Assembly (NCBI GenBank): GCA_902727985.1
Contig: CACVAY010000038.1
Span: 1 to 38,978 of the forward strand
Reading direction: 5' to 3'
Length of the DNA: 38,978 bases
Source: an uncultured Thiotrichaceae bacterium
GTDB taxonomy: Bacteria; Pseudomonadota; Gammaproteobacteria; Thiotrichales; Thiotrichaceae
Part shown: one piece after another, positions 23,442 through 32,909 of the stretch
Position numbering within the stretch: the first letter of the stretch is position 1
How the letters are laid out: every line of letters starts with the position of its first letter
Position numbers and translations under genes: made by a program
Notes under the pieces: model-generated
Seen by the model: only the letters and a program-made list of their open reading frames with translations
Databases searched by the model: none
Told to the model about the DNA's origin: nothing

Positions 23442-24455
23442 TTATTGATAGTAGGATCGATACCATGCAATAAATTTTTGAATTCCCTCATCTAGAGGCG
23501 TATTGGGCTTGTAGCCAACATCTCTAATCAGATCCTCAACATTCGCATAGGTTGCAACAACATCACCCGCCTGAAGAGGTAGCATGTTCATTTCTGCTTT
23601 AAGCCCCAAGTGTTTCTCGATAGATTGTATGTAATCCATCAGTTCGACACAATCATTGTTACCGATATTATAAACACGCCAAGGTGCTTTACTCGTTGCA
23701 GAATCAGGTGTTTCACCAGACCAGTCTGGGTTGGGTGTTGCCGGCGTATCTAAAACGCGAATCAAACCTTCAACAATATCATCAATATACGTAAAATCAC
23801 GACGATGTTTGCCGTAGTTATAGACATCAATAGGGTTGCCTTCGGTAATAGCTTTAGCAAACTTGATCGGCGACATATCAGGACGCCCCCATGGACCGTA
23901 TACGGTAAAGAAACGTAAGCCTGTGGTTGGAATATCATATAGATGAGAATACGTATGCGCCATCAACTCATTAGATTTTTTTGATGCAGCATAAAGTGAT
24001 ACAGGATGATCGACGTTGTCATGAATTGAAAATGGCATAGATTCGTTTGCGCCATAAACCGAACTAGAAGATGCATAGACAAGATGCTTGACATCATGAT
24101 GGCGGCACCCTTCAAGGATATGGGCAAAGCCAACAATGTTGCTATCAATATAAGCTAAAGGGTTATCAATCGAATAGCGAACGCCAGCTTGTGCTGCGAG
24201 GTTAATCACTGCATCCGGTTTTTCTTCTGCAAACAACTGTTCCATAGCGGCTCTGTCTGCCATGTCGATTTGCTTGAAATTAAAGGTGCCTGTCTTTTCA
24301 GTCTCTTCAATGTGCTTTAAACGATCTTCTTTTAATGACACATCGTAGTAGTCGTTCATATTATCGATACCGATAACATCATCACCACGTTGAAGAAGAA
24401 CAATAGCGGCGTGCATACCAATAAATCCAGCTGCACCAGTGATTAATACTTTCAT
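23442..24455 (-). CDS. UDP-glucuronate 4-epimerase (NAD-dependent, extended SDR)
   Basis: A 337-aa cytoplasmic enzyme expected to interconvert UDP-glucuronate and UDP-galacturonate for surface glycan synthesis. The Rossmann motif is GAAGFIG (7-13); IDNMNDYYDVSLKEDRL is typical of the glucuronate epimerase subgroup; the catalytic residues are Ser near 130 and Tyr155-x-x-x-Lys159 (YAASK). TVYGPWGRPDM follows. Its UDP-galacturonate product would suit the AsnB-type amidotransferase and the O-antigen ligase-like gene 10 kb away, but this link is inferred. It lies 21 bases downstream of purC. Confidence 0.9.
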   Translation of the reverse strand: MKVLITGAAGFIGMHAAIVLLQRGDDVIGIDNMNDYYDVSLKEDRLKHIEETEKTGTFNFKQIDMADRAAMEQLFAEEKPDAVINLAAQAGVRYSIDNPLAYIDSNIVGFAHILEGCRHHDVKHLVYASSSSVYGANESMPFSIHDNVDHPVSLYAASKKSNELMAHTYSHLYDIPTTGLRFFTVYGPWGRPDMSPIKFAKAITEGNPIDVYNYGKHRRDFTYIDDIVEGLIRVLDTPATPNPDWSGETPDSATSKAPWRVYNIGNNDCVELMDYIQSIEKHLGLKAEMNMLPLQAGDVVATYANVEDLIRDVGYKPNTPLDEGIQKFIAWYRSYYQ

Positions 24456-24476
24456 GGGGAAATCCTGATAGGGTTA

Positions 24477-25361
24477 TTATTTTGTTAAGAGCCTTGCAAG
24501 CTCCTGATACTTTTTAGAACTGCGTTGAACGATATTATCTGGTAGATGAGGCCCAGGGGGGGTTTTATCCCAATCGAGGGTTTCCAAATAATCACGAACG
24601 AATTGTTTGTCAAAAGACGGTGGACTCATTCCAGGGCGATATTCAGAAAGTGGCCAGAATCGTGAGGAGTCTGGTGTCAATGCTTCATCAATCAGCGTTA
24701 ATGTACCCTCTGCATCCAAGCCAAACTCAAATTTAGTATCGGCAATAATGATGCCTTTTTTAAGGGCGAATTCAGCGGCAGTGGTATAGAGCTGTAAACT
24801 AATGTCTCGTATCTGTTGAGCCAAGTCTTTGCCGACCAAGTCGCACATTTCACGGAAGTTTATATTTTCATCATGGTCACCAACTGATGCTTTGGTGGAG
24901 GGGGTAAAAATAGCTTCTGGGAGTTTGTCTGCAAGTACCAAACCTTCTGGTAATTCGATGCCACAGACAGCGCCTGTTTTTTGGTAGTCTTTCCAGCCAG
25001 AACCGATCAAATAGCCGCGAACAATGGCCTCAATGGGGAGCGCCTTAAGTTTTTTGACAACCTGGCTACGTCCTTCAAGAGATACTTTTTCCTCTGCTTC
25101 CAGTGGTAGATCATCCAGTGTTAGCAGACTATTCTGGTTGGCAATGATGCCACCTAGTTGCTCGAACCAGAAATTGGAGACCGTAGTGAGAATTTTACCC
25201 TTCGCCGGAATTGCATCAGGCAGAATGACATCAAAGGCGGAAAGCCGGTCAGAGGTAACAATAAGCATATGTTGATCATCAACATCATAGATGTCTCGCA
25301 CCTTGCCACGATGGATAAGATCAAGGTGTTTGAGATCCGTTTCAAAAACAGCGTTTTCCAC
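24477..25361 (-). CDS. purC: SAICAR synthase (phosphoribosylaminoimidazolesuccinocarboxamide synthase)
   Basis: Purine biosynthesis enzyme joining CAIR and aspartate with ATP. The 294-aa protein is the longer form also seen in yeast and some proteobacteria. Motifs: HRGKVRDIYD at the N-terminus, TSDRLSAFDVILPDAIPAKG, EAIVRGYLIGSGWKDYQKTG, FTPSTKASVGDHDENI and DTKFEFGLD, then LIDEALTPDSSRFWP. It is divergent from purE across a 72-bp gap that should hold promoters for both. Confidence 0.96.
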   Translation of the reverse strand: MENAVFETDLKHLDLIHRGKVRDIYDVDDQHMLIVTSDRLSAFDVILPDAIPAKGKILTTVSNFWFEQLGGIIANQNSLLTLDDLPLEAEEKVSLEGRSQVVKKLKALPIEAIVRGYLIGSGWKDYQKTGAVCGIELPEGLVLADKLPEAIFTPSTKASVGDHDENINFREMCDLVGKDLAQQIRDISLQLYTTAAEFALKKGIIIADTKFEFGLDAEGTLTLIDEALTPDSSRFWPLSEYRPGMSPPSFDKQFVRDYLETLDWDKTPPGPHLPDNIVQRSSKKYQELARLLTK

Positions 25362-25374
25362 TAAAACTCCCGAT

Positions 25375-25404
25375 TAGGCAAATAAGTAAAATTACGGGTA
25401 TAAT
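25375..25404 (+). promoter_or_regulatory. Putative promoter of purE-purK
   Basis: TAGGCA at 25375-25380 (four of six matches to -35) and a perfect TATAAT at 25399-25404, spaced by 18 bp, lie 30 bases upstream of the purE start. No obvious PurR operator was recognised in the purC-purE gap. Confidence 0.5.
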
Positions 25405-25433
25405 ATCAGGTTTTTTTTACGATAGATCATATT

Positions 25434-25928
25434 ATGTCACAGCCCATGATTGGGGTCGTGATGGGTAGCAATAGTGACTGGAAAGTCATGTCAAAAGCCG
25501 TTGAGCAACTGGAAGCGTTCAATGTGCCACACGAATACCGTGTTGTATCCGCCCATCGAACGCCAGACTTACTTTTCGAATATGCTGCTGAAGCAAAAGC
25601 GCGTGGACTTAAATGCATTATTGCAGGAGCAGGCGGTGCAGCGCATTTGCCCGGCATGCTTGCAGCAAAAACCACCTTGCCTATTTTGGGTGTGCCCGTA
25701 CCATCTAAGAATCTAAAAGGCCTTGATTCTTTGTATTCAATTGTACAAATGCCGGCAGGTATTCCCGTTGCAACCTTTGCCATTGGTGAAGCTGGTGCAA
25801 CGAATGCTGCACTGTACGCAATTGCCATGTTGGCAAACGAATACGATGATTTAGCTGCAAAGTTAGATGATTTTCGCGAAGCACAACGCCAAAAAGCCAT
25901 GAATATGGCATTACCACCTGAAGAATAA
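25434..25928 (+). CDS. purE: N5-carboxyaminoimidazole ribonucleotide mutase (class I PurE)
   Basis: A 164-aa enzyme that moves the carboxyl group of N5-CAIR to form CAIR. Signature segments are [23 protein letters not shown] and [17 protein letters not shown], and the substrate loop [11 protein letters not shown]. Presence of purK next to it supports the two-step class I route. The gene is followed after five bases by purK. No clear ribosome site is seen before the ATG. Confidence 0.97.
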   Translation: MSQPMIGVVMGSNSDWKVMSKAVEQLEAFNVPHEYRVVSAHRTPDLLFEYAAEAKARGLKCIIAGAGGAAHLPGMLAAKTTLPILGVPVPSKNLKGLDSLYSIVQMPAGIPVATFAIGEAGATNAALYAIAMLANEYDDLAAKLDDFREAQRQKAMNMALPPEE

Positions 25929-25933
25929 TCATC

Positions 25934-27079
25934 ATGATGCTACCTGGATCAACGATTGGTATGTTGGGGGGCGGACAGCTTGGACGTATGTTCATTGTTG
26001 CTGCACGAGAACTTGGTTATCGTGTCATGGTGCTAGAGCCTGACGAAAATAGCCCGGCAGGTCAGATGGCTGATCAACATTTAATTGCTGCGTATGACGA
26101 TGCTGAAGCCTTGGCTGTCATGGCTTCAGCATGTGATGTGGTAACGACTGAATTCGAAAACATTCCTGCTCACGTATTAAACACACTAGCTGAGTCCACC
26201 AAAGTTAGACCCAGTGCGAAAGCCGTTTTACTCGCGCAAGATCGTATCGATGAAAAAGCATTTATCGAAAGTTGCGGTTTGATGACAGCGCACTATGGCG
26301 TGATTAAGACGAGTTCTGATATCGCAGATGCCGTTAGCAAGATTCGTTTTCCGGCACGCTTGAAAACGGCACGCTTAGGCTATGATGGTAAAGGCCAAGC
26401 AGTTGTAAACTCAATTGAAGAAGTGCGTGACGCTTTCCAGGATATGCACACAGTAGATTGTGTATTAGAGCAGCAAGTTGATCTTGATATTGAAATATCC
26501 GTTGTATTGGCTCGAAATAGTGAAGGCGAGACCGAGTGTTTCCCTGTCGGTGAAAATATTCATAAACATGGCATTCTTCACAAAACTCTCGTGCCAGCAA
26601 GCGTCAAAGAATCCTTTATTCATGCCGCGCAAGTGGCAGCAAAACGTATTGCAGATAAATTAGAGTATATTGGAGTGCTAGCGGTTGAGTTTTTTATTAC
26701 CAAAGACGGCGAGTTGTTGGTAAACGAAATGGCTCCACGTACGCATAACAGTGGCCATTTCACGATGGATGCTTGTGAAACATCACAATTTGAGCAGCAG
26801 GTCAGAACGGTATGTGATCTACCTTTCGGCAGTACCAAGCTGTTATCTCCCGTAGTCATGATAAATATGCTTGGGGATTTGTGGGGTGACGATGTTCCTG
26901 AATGGCAAGCTATCCTTAGTGAGCCCAGTTGTAAACTTCACTTGTATGGCAAACAGCATGCACGTATAGGCCGTAAAATGGGGCACTATAATGTGCTTAG
27001 CGACCATATCGATCAGGCTGAAACGACAGCCGAAGCTATTTTCACAACCTTAGAGAAAAACCTTGAAAAAGAAAGTTGA
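25934..27079 (+). CDS. purK: N5-carboxyaminoimidazole ribonucleotide synthase
   Basis: ATP-grasp enzyme that carboxylates AIR to N5-CAIR. The 381-aa protein starts with TIGMLGGGQLGRMFIVAARELGY, followed by FENIPAHVL; the ATP-grasp core includes RLKTARLGYDGKGQ, then EQQVDLDIEISVV, GVLAVEFFITKDGELLVNEMAPRTHNSGH, and the C-terminal KLHLYGK. Its last 17 bases overlap the start of the methyltransferase gene, so the purine pair is transcribed into the downstream envelope genes. Confidence 0.96.
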   Translation: MMLPGSTIGMLGGGQLGRMFIVAARELGYRVMVLEPDENSPAGQMADQHLIAAYDDAEALAVMASACDVVTTEFENIPAHVLNTLAESTKVRPSAKAVLLAQDRIDEKAFIESCGLMTAHYGVIKTSSDIADAVSKIRFPARLKTARLGYDGKGQAVVNSIEEVRDAFQDMHTVDCVLEQQVDLDIEISVVLARNSEGETECFPVGENIHKHGILHKTLVPASVKESFIHAAQVAAKRIADKLEYIGVLAVEFFITKDGELLVNEMAPRTHNSGHFTMDACETSQFEQQVRTVCDLPFGSTKLLSPVVMINMLGDLWGDDVPEWQAILSEPSCKLHLYGKQHARIGRKMGHYNVLSDHIDQAETTAEAIFTTLEKNLEKES

Positions 27080-27665
27080 AAAACCGAGTTTAGAAAGCTT
27101 GCGTGAAGATATCGTTTTTGACACCACGTTATGCGACCAAAAACTCCGTTTACATTCAACGTGGGGCATCTTTTCCCCTCGTGAAATAGATGCAGGTACC
27201 GCGCTATTGTTGAAGTATGTTGATATTGCAAAAGATGCGGATTGTTTGGATTTAGGCTGTGGCTATGGGCCGATAGGTTTAACCGTGGCAAAGCTCGCTC
27301 CACAGGGTAAAACCCTCATGGTTGATAAAGACTTCATGGCGGTTGAATATTCGAATAAGAATGCCAAGGTCAACAATATTGATAATGCAGAAGCGATGTT
27401 AAGTAATGGTTTTCAGCATATTGAAAAGGATCGCCGTTTTGACGTGGTTATTTCTAATGTGCCCGCAAAAGTCGGTAAAGAAATGATGACCTTGATGCTG
27501 AATGACGCTAAGCGCCATATGAAGCCTGATGGGGAGATGTTTCTTGTCACGATCAATGGTTTACGTCAGTATATGAAACGGAATCTAAATGAAGTCTTCG
27601 GAAACTACAAAAAGTTAAAACAAGGTCCGGGGTATACTGTGTCATATGCGCGAAGAGAGAGATAA
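27063..27665 (+). CDS. Class I SAM-dependent methyltransferase (RsmC-like small MTase)
   Basis: A 200-aa cytoplasmic methyltransferase. FSPREIDAGTALLLKY precedes the SAM site LDLGCGYGPIGLTVAKL (motif I, about residues 60-76), then an acidic motif at VDKDF. Motif IV reads ISNVPAK, in place of the NPPF/Y found in RsmC-type N2-guanine and N6-adenine enzymes. This suggests a related but different target. The proposed start is TTG 27063, inside the end of purK, with only a weak ribosome site. Its end overlaps the pqiA-like gene by 20 bases. Confidence 0.78.
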   Translation: MKKKVEKPSLESLREDIVFDTTLCDQKLRLHSTWGIFSPREIDAGTALLLKYVDIAKDADCLDLGCGYGPIGLTVAKLAPQGKTLMVDKDFMAVEYSNKNAKVNNIDNAEAMLSNGFQHIEKDRRFDVVISNVPAKVGKEMMTLMLNDAKRHMKPDGEMFLVTINGLRQYMKRNLNEVFGNYKKLKQGPGYTVSYARRER

Positions 27666-28275
27666 GCAAAAGGCCCATCTCCGAGTTTGTGGAGAATGCG
27701 ACTTATTGCAAAAAACCCCCGAATTACAAGCAGGGCAGCTTATTCGTTGCGTGCGTTGCCAAAGCATAATAGAAAAAAAACGTTATCACTCCTTAGATCG
27801 CAGTCTTGCTTTAGTTCTCACGGGCCTCATTCTGTTTTTTCTCTCCAATATGTTCCCCCTTTTGACCCTAAAAGCACAAGGGGTTGAGTTTGATACGAAT
27901 TTAATCGCTAGTAGTATTGAGTTACTGCGCATTGACCGGCCATTTCTTGCCATTCTGGTTTTTGTGACGACGATTGTGGTACCCATGTTTAGTTTATTTG
28001 GTATGTTGTTTGTCTTTATGTCAGTAAAGATGCGTTGGCATAATGAATATGTCGGGCCTATTTTTCGTTATCTGCATAATACGCAAGTATGGGGTATGTT
28101 GGAGGTTTTCTTGTTGGCAATTATGGTAGCAGGTGTCAAGTTAGCTGATTTGGCAGAAGTTATTCCGGGTATTTCCTTATATTCATTTTTTGCTTTGATT
28201 CTGGTGTTAGCCACGTTAGGCAGTACGCTTAGCCCGGATGAAATATGGGATCATGAGCGAGAGGCGCAATTATGA
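27646..28275 (+). CDS. PqiA-family membrane protein, first half-protein
   Basis: A 209-aa inner-membrane protein corresponding to one of the two repeated halves of E. coli PqiA. An N-terminal zinc-ribbon-like CxxC pair (VCGECDLL and RCVRCQ) is followed by four hydrophobic segments, with FFLSNMFPLLTLKAQG and the loop after it typical of the family. PqiA/LetA proteins work with MCE proteins in lipid movement across the envelope. It overlaps the methyltransferase gene by 20 bases and the next pqiA-like gene follows immediately. Confidence 0.88.
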   Translation: MREERDKQKAHLRVCGECDLLQKTPELQAGQLIRCVRCQSIIEKKRYHSLDRSLALVLTGLILFFLSNMFPLLTLKAQGVEFDTNLIASSIELLRIDRPFLAILVFVTTIVVPMFSLFGMLFVFMSVKMRWHNEYVGPIFRYLHNTQVWGMLEVFLLAIMVAGVKLADLAEVIPGISLYSFFALILVLATLGSTLSPDEIWDHEREAQL

Positions 28276-28276
28276 T

Positions 28277-28909
28277 ATGAGTACACTTAATCAATGCGCG
28301 CGCGCTCAAGGCATCGTTGGATGTCAGCACTGCCATACGGTAACCAAACTACCAAAAGATATTGCTGAGAATCAATGTGTTCGCTGTCCGGTTTGTCATG
28401 CAAAGCTGGAGTCGCGGATTGCGCATAGCTGGGGTAAAACCTTGGCGTTAGTGCTGGCGGCCACATTTATGTTTATTCCTGCGAACATTTTACCGATCAT
28501 GAATGTAACCTATTTGGGAACGGGAACCCCTGATACGATTATTGCTGGTGTGATGAAGCTCTTGAAAGCAGAGATGTGGCCGTTAGCCTTAATCGTTTTT
28601 GTGGCAAGTTTTGTTGTGCCGATTATGAAAATTGTGGTGCTATTTGGGCTGTTAATAACGGTAAAGATGAAATCACAGTGGCGACCTGTTGGGAGAACAC
28701 GCCTGTTTCAAATCACAGAGTTTGTTGGGCGTTGGTCAATGGTGGATATTTTTGTGTTAGCGATTCTTGTAGCGCTGGTGCAGTTTGGTAATCTGGCTTC
28801 AGTAGATGCGGGCCTAGGTGCTTTATCCTTTGCAGCAGTAGTGGTCTTAACAATGTTTGCAGCGCATACCTTTGATCAACGTTTAATTTGGGATGCAATG
28901 AATGACTGA
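28277..28909 (+). CDS. PqiA-family membrane protein, second half-protein
   Basis: A protein of about 210 aa, the second PqiA-like half. It begins with GCQHCHTV and CVRCPVCHAKL cysteine pairs, then four membrane segments (ALVLAATFMFIPANILPIMN is the first). FQITEFVGRWSMVDIFVLAI is the conserved third-helix region of PqiA. The start is taken as ATG 28277, one base after the previous stop; the frame is open 13 codons further upstream, and ATG 28253 or 28238 is possible. The split into two genes contrasts with the fused PqiA of E. coli. Confidence 0.87.
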   Translation: MSTLNQCARAQGIVGCQHCHTVTKLPKDIAENQCVRCPVCHAKLESRIAHSWGKTLALVLAATFMFIPANILPIMNVTYLGTGTPDTIIAGVMKLLKAEMWPLALIVFVASFVVPIMKIVVLFGLLITVKMKSQWRPVGRTRLFQITEFVGRWSMVDIFVLAILVALVQFGNLASVDAGLGALSFAAVVVLTMFAAHTFDQRLIWDAMND

Positions 28910-28923
28910 ATACGAGTTAAAAA

Positions 28924-30621
28924 ATGGTTGATCAAGAGCAGTTACCAGAAGCTATCATAGAGGAAGAGTCTGGTTTTTCTCTAGTATGGGTTATCCCTAT
29001 TGTGGCAGCATTGATTGCAGGGTGGCTGGTCTTTAAAGTCTATTCTGAAAAAGGCGATATCGTTACCTTAACATTTGATAATGCGGAAGGGGTAGAAATC
29101 AAAAAAACCGTTGTTCGCTATAAAGATGTCAATGTTGGCAAAGTTATCGATATACGATTGGACAAGAGGCTTGAGAAGGTTGAGGTAAAAACTGAAATCT
29201 ACCAGTCAATGGCAAAGCATTTAGGGCCTGATACGAAGTTTTGGGTCGTTCGCCCTGTTGTTTCTGTGTCGGGGGTGAGTGGCTTGACCACACTCATTTC
29301 CGGTATCTATATAGGGATGGATCCTGGAGAAGTAGAAGGTAAAGCTCGCAAAGTCTATGAAGGTCTGAAAGTCCTACCACGCGTCACTTCTGCGGATAAA
29401 GGCGGCACTTACACGCTGGAAGCCGATACCTTAGGCTCATTAGGTGCAGGTTCCCCCGTTTATTATCGTGAAATTAATGTGGGTGAAGTAGCTAGTTATG
29501 AATTAAGTGAAGATAAAGATACGGTCAAAATCAATATTTTCATCAAAGACCCTTTTCATAAAATCATCAAGCAGAATACCCAATTCTGGAATATCAGTGG
29601 TCTGGAGATCGAGGTCTCTCCATCTGGTGGTGTAGAGGCAAGAATGGGAACATTAACCTCGCTACTTCTGGGAGGTATTGCTTTTGAAACACCACAAAAT
29701 TTGCTAGACCAAAAAGAAGCAGATGCTGATACCGAATTCTCATTATATAAAACGCGTGAAGAAGCTCGAGAGAAAACCCGTGGTGAGCAAATTTATTATG
29801 TCTTGTACTTCGACGATACTTTACGTGGTTTGGTCCTAGAAGCTCCCGTTGAATATCGGGGTATTAAAATCGGTAAAGTTGCAGATATCCGTTTACAGAT
29901 TGAAGAATATTCAGAGCAAATAAAAATCCCTGTTTTGATCTCTCTCTATGCAGAAAAGCTGTCTATTGATGGTGATCCAGTTGATGCTCAGGATGTTGTT
30001 GAACAATTGGTGACAAAAGGATTACGGGCACAGTTAACCACATCAAACTTTCTTACTGGAACGCAGTTTGTAAGTTTGGTGATCCCAGAAGATGCAGACA
30101 TGAAACCCGGTAAAATACTGGCAAGTAGTGAAAGCGGGTTGGCCTATGAAGAACTGCCTACTATGCCAGGTCTGACCAAGGTACTTGCGGAAAGTGCTAC
30201 TGAAATTATGGAAGAAATTCGTGGGACGATACAAAGCGCCAATAAGATTCTCTCCTCTCCAGAAATTGATTCATCAACGAAAGATTTAGCTAAAATCCTT
30301 GAACAGGTGAACACCTTATTGGCTGAAATAAAGCCTGAAGTCGCATCGACCATCAAAAATGTTGAAGCTATGACTGGCAAGTTAGATAACGAAACCGCGT
30401 CCGTAGTTAAACAGTTGAAAAGTACCATGAACAGAATGGATTATGCGCTTGTAGAGGCTAAGGCAACTTTGAAGAATGCGAACAGCACCTTGGACGAGGA
30501 CTCTTCTTTGCAATATGAGCTACGCTTGTTAATAGAAGAGGTGAGCGAAGCAGCAAACTCCTTCTCCGTATTGGCAGATACCATTCAGCGTAAGCCAAAT
30601 TCAGTGATTTTCGGGAAATAA
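28924..30621 (+). CDS. pqiB: PqiB-type MCE protein
   Basis: A 565-aa protein with one N-terminal membrane helix (about 17-37, VWVIPIVAALIAGWLVFKVY) and three MCE domains at about 42-130, 155-260 and 285-395; each contains the short VRYKDVNVGKV-like pattern (second: YYREINVGEV; third: VEYRGIKIGKV). The last 150 residues are helical and probably form the coiled coil of the PqiB needle. It should hexamerise into a tube spanning the periplasm for lipid transport. It follows the second pqiA-like gene by 14 bases and is followed after one base by pqiC. Confidence 0.93.
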   Translation: MVDQEQLPEAIIEEESGFSLVWVIPIVAALIAGWLVFKVYSEKGDIVTLTFDNAEGVEIKKTVVRYKDVNVGKVIDIRLDKRLEKVEVKTEIYQSMAKHLGPDTKFWVVRPVVSVSGVSGLTTLISGIYIGMDPGEVEGKARKVYEGLKVLPRVTSADKGGTYTLEADTLGSLGAGSPVYYREINVGEVASYELSEDKDTVKINIFIKDPFHKIIKQNTQFWNISGLEIEVSPSGGVEARMGTLTSLLLGGIAFETPQNLLDQKEADADTEFSLYKTREEAREKTRGEQIYYVLYFDDTLRGLVLEAPVEYRGIKIGKVADIRLQIEEYSEQIKIPVLISLYAEKLSIDGDPVDAQDVVEQLVTKGLRAQLTTSNFLTGTQFVSLVIPEDADMKPGKILASSESGLAYEELPTMPGLTKVLAESATEIMEEIRGTIQSANKILSSPEIDSSTKDLAKILEQVNTLLAEIKPEVASTIKNVEAMTGKLDNETASVVKQLKSTMNRMDYALVEAKATLKNANSTLDEDSSLQYELRLLIEEVSEAANSFSVLADTIQRKPNSVIFGK

Positions 30622-30622
30622 T

Positions 30623-31222
30623 ATGAGCAAAGTAGCAATTAACAAAATCACTTTTTATCTGTTTATGGTCATAGCATTTACCTTACAAACAGGCTGCTCA
30701 GAGATCGTCTCGGACGATGAAACGAAATTCTATGCCTTGTCGCCAGCCGATGTGGCAACCGCATCGGGTGATAGCAAACTAAAATTGGGTATTGGCCCCG
30801 TTAAAATTTCCCGTATGATCAGCCGCCCACAATTGGTGGTACGCACCGAGCAGCATCAGATTAATGTATTGGAACAGCATCAATGGGGCGGCTCCTTAAA
30901 AGAAGAAGTCGCACAGATTATTATCGACAACCTTTCCGCGAATCTTGGAACAGAGCAAGTCGAACACTTTCCGTGGAAAAAAGCCTTCAAACCGGACTAC
31001 CAAGTACGCGTACGTATTGAACGTATGGATGGCATTCCTGGTGGTGAAGTGGCATTAAAAGCACGTTGGTGGCTACGCAAAGGCAATGCGCCAACGGATC
31101 AATTAGCAGAGTTTTCAACGTATCGTGTCAAAACTAAAGATAAAAGCTATCCCGCCTATGTGGCCGCGCTAAGCAAAACATTAGAACAATTATCCACAGA
31201 AATTGCTAAATCAATTAAATAA
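30623..31222 (+). CDS. pqiC: PqiC-type auxiliary lipoprotein
   Basis: A 199-aa outer-membrane lipoprotein (lipobox LQTGC, acylated Cys near residue 26) of the PqiC/YmbA family, expected to cap the PqiB tube at the outer membrane. It has the family pattern FYALSP near the mature N-terminus, LKLGIGPVKISRMISRPQ, then WGGSLKEEVAQIIIDNLSA and the late RWWLRKG segment. It closes the operon that starts at purE; the next gene, bioD, converges on it. Confidence 0.9.
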   Translation: MSKVAINKITFYLFMVIAFTLQTGCSEIVSDDETKFYALSPADVATASGDSKLKLGIGPVKISRMISRPQLVVRTEQHQINVLEQHQWGGSLKEEVAQIIIDNLSANLGTEQVEHFPWKKAFKPDYQVRVRIERMDGIPGGEVALKARWWLRKGNAPTDQLAEFSTYRVKTKDKSYPAYVAALSKTLEQLSTEIAKSIK

Positions 31223-31269
31223 CTTACCAATCTTCCTCAGGAACCCAGACTTCAGTCGCGCATAAACAA

Positions 31270-31926
31270 TCAATCACTAATAACACTAAGCCACTCATGG
31301 CTAACTTCCTGTTGCTGATAACCAAAAGAAAAAACAGGCACATCTAGCAAATTCCTAAGGTCAGCCAAATTATCCATGCTATCAACTTCATGTTTTGGAG
31401 AGGTTTCATTCAAAATCACACAACGTAACTCCAAGCCTCGCCCCGTAATAGCTTCCTGACTCAAAAGTACCTGATTGATGATTCCCAAGCGATCATTAGC
31501 TATTAACACAATTGGCAAGTGCAAAGCTTCCGCTAAATCTGCATTTAAGCCATCACTAACCAGTGGTGAGTAAAAACCACCGGCACCTTCCACATACAAA
31601 AATTCATCATCAGCAATATTCAAACAAGCTGTTTTGAGTTGATTAACCGTCAGAGAGACATGCTCCAAAGCAGCGGCACGTACTGGAGATATCGCGGCTT
31701 GAAAACGATGCGGGCACACCAAATCAAGTTGATCAGTCACCTTGGCTGCATTTGCCAGCTTCCAAGCATCGCTTTCAGTAACATCTATAGGCCATCCTGA
31801 TTCAGCGGGTTTACGAGGAATAACGGATAAGCCACAGGCTGCCAATCCAGCTATTAAGCTCTGACCAACCCATGTCTTACCGACATCAGTATCGGTACCA
31901 GTGACAAAAATGCCTTTTCTATTCAT
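31270..31926 (-). CDS. bioD: Dethiobiotin synthetase
   Basis: Penultimate step of biotin synthesis: closes the ureido ring of DAPA with CO2 and ATP. About 218 aa. The P-loop is GTDTDVGKT; the substrate segment is RKPAESGWP, where most homologues have KPVQTG; EGAGGFYSPL is the second active-site motif, and ANDRLGIINQVLLS follows. ATG 31926 is preferred because the family N-terminus starts just before the P-loop; a GTG six codons upstream is in frame, and neither has a clear ribosome site. The gene stands alone, away from other bio genes. Confidence 0.93.
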   Translation of the reverse strand: MNRKGIFVTGTDTDVGKTWVGQSLIAGLAACGLSVIPRKPAESGWPIDVTESDAWKLANAAKVTDQLDLVCPHRFQAAISPVRAAALEHVSLTVNQLKTACLNIADDEFLYVEGAGGFYSPLVSDGLNADLAEALHLPIVLIANDRLGIINQVLLSQEAITGRGLELRCVILNETSPKHEVDSMDNLADLRNLLDVPVFSFGYQQQEVSHEWLSVISD

Positions 31927-32002
31927 TGTTGAGATTCGATTCACTTGACAAGAAAACGTAAAACAGGATTATGAGGCCAACCCTCTCACGGAACAAATAT
32001 TC

Positions 32003-32728
32003 ATGCGCATACCGCGATTTTATCAAGCAGAAATCTTTGCAGTTGGCGACACAGTAGCCTTGTCAGAAGAAAACTTTCGCCACGCAGTCAAAGTCATGCG
32101 TTTGAATGTCGATGAACCCATCATCATGTTTAATGGAGTAGCAGGAGAATATACGGCGCGAATAGCAAATGTGGCTAAGCGTAATGCAGAGATCAGTATT
32201 GAAAGCTATGACGATATAGATCGGGAGTCGCCTCTCAATATCACATTGGTACTTGCACTTATCAAGCCTGACAAAATGGACTTTGCTATCCAAAAAGCCG
32301 TTGAATTAGGCGTGAATAATATCCAGCCTGTTATCACAGAACGTAGCGTGGTAAAGCTCAAAGCAGAGCGTATGAAAAAGAAGATTCAACATTGGCAAGG
32401 CATCATTATTGCGGCTTGTGAGCAATCAGGAAGAACGGCTATCCCAACAATTCAGACAGTAGCCAATGTAGACGACTATCTGCAACAACCAACAGCAGCG
32501 ACAAGAATTACCATGTTGCCAACAAGCCATAAAAGCGTAGCGGATATTTCACCAGCCCAAAATATGGAACTGCTAGTTGGCCCTGAAGGAGGCTTCACTG
32601 ATGCAGAAGAAGCCATGTTTGTGAATCAACAGATTCAGATCATAAACTTCGGACCTCGCATCTTGCGAGCAGAAACAGCGGTGATCGCAGGCCTAACCAC
32701 CCTCCAACACCTTCATGGCGATGTTTAA
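32003..32728 (+). CDS. rsmE: 16S rRNA m3U1498 methyltransferase
   Basis: A 241-aa SPOUT-class enzyme that methylates U1498 in 16S rRNA. It begins with MRIPRFYQAE and a PUA-like region (HAVKVMRLNVDEPI); KPDKMDFAIQKAVELGVNNI and ITERSVVK follow. The SAM-binding knot includes LLVGPEGGFTDAEE and FGPRILRAETAV. Length and order are normal. It is divergent from bioD, with a 76-bp gap that must hold both promoters. Confidence 0.96.
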   Translation: MRIPRFYQAEIFAVGDTVALSEENFRHAVKVMRLNVDEPIIMFNGVAGEYTARIANVAKRNAEISIESYDDIDRESPLNITLVLALIKPDKMDFAIQKAVELGVNNIQPVITERSVVKLKAERMKKKIQHWQGIIIAACEQSGRTAIPTIQTVANVDDYLQQPTAATRITMLPTSHKSVADISPAQNMELLVGPEGGFTDAEEAMFVNQQIQIINFGPRILRAETAVIAGLTTLQHLHGDV

Positions 32729-32909
32729 AAACAACCTTTAGTGCCAAGCAGTCTTCTATCAAGCCATCTTTGGCTGGTTCTGGAGATAAATCACGTACTG
32801 TCTGGATTCTTTGTCTACACAACACAGTAAATAAACTATAAGAAAAACCAGCAGTTTTTTTTATTTGGACTACCCTAAGTCATTATTTTTTATAACCCAA
32901 GGAAGAACC

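Noticed and set aside
32768-32860. GCTGGTT and AACCAGC followed by a run of T after rsmE, resembling a terminator
   Set aside because: The arms are about 70 bases apart, too far for an intrinsic terminator of ordinary form.
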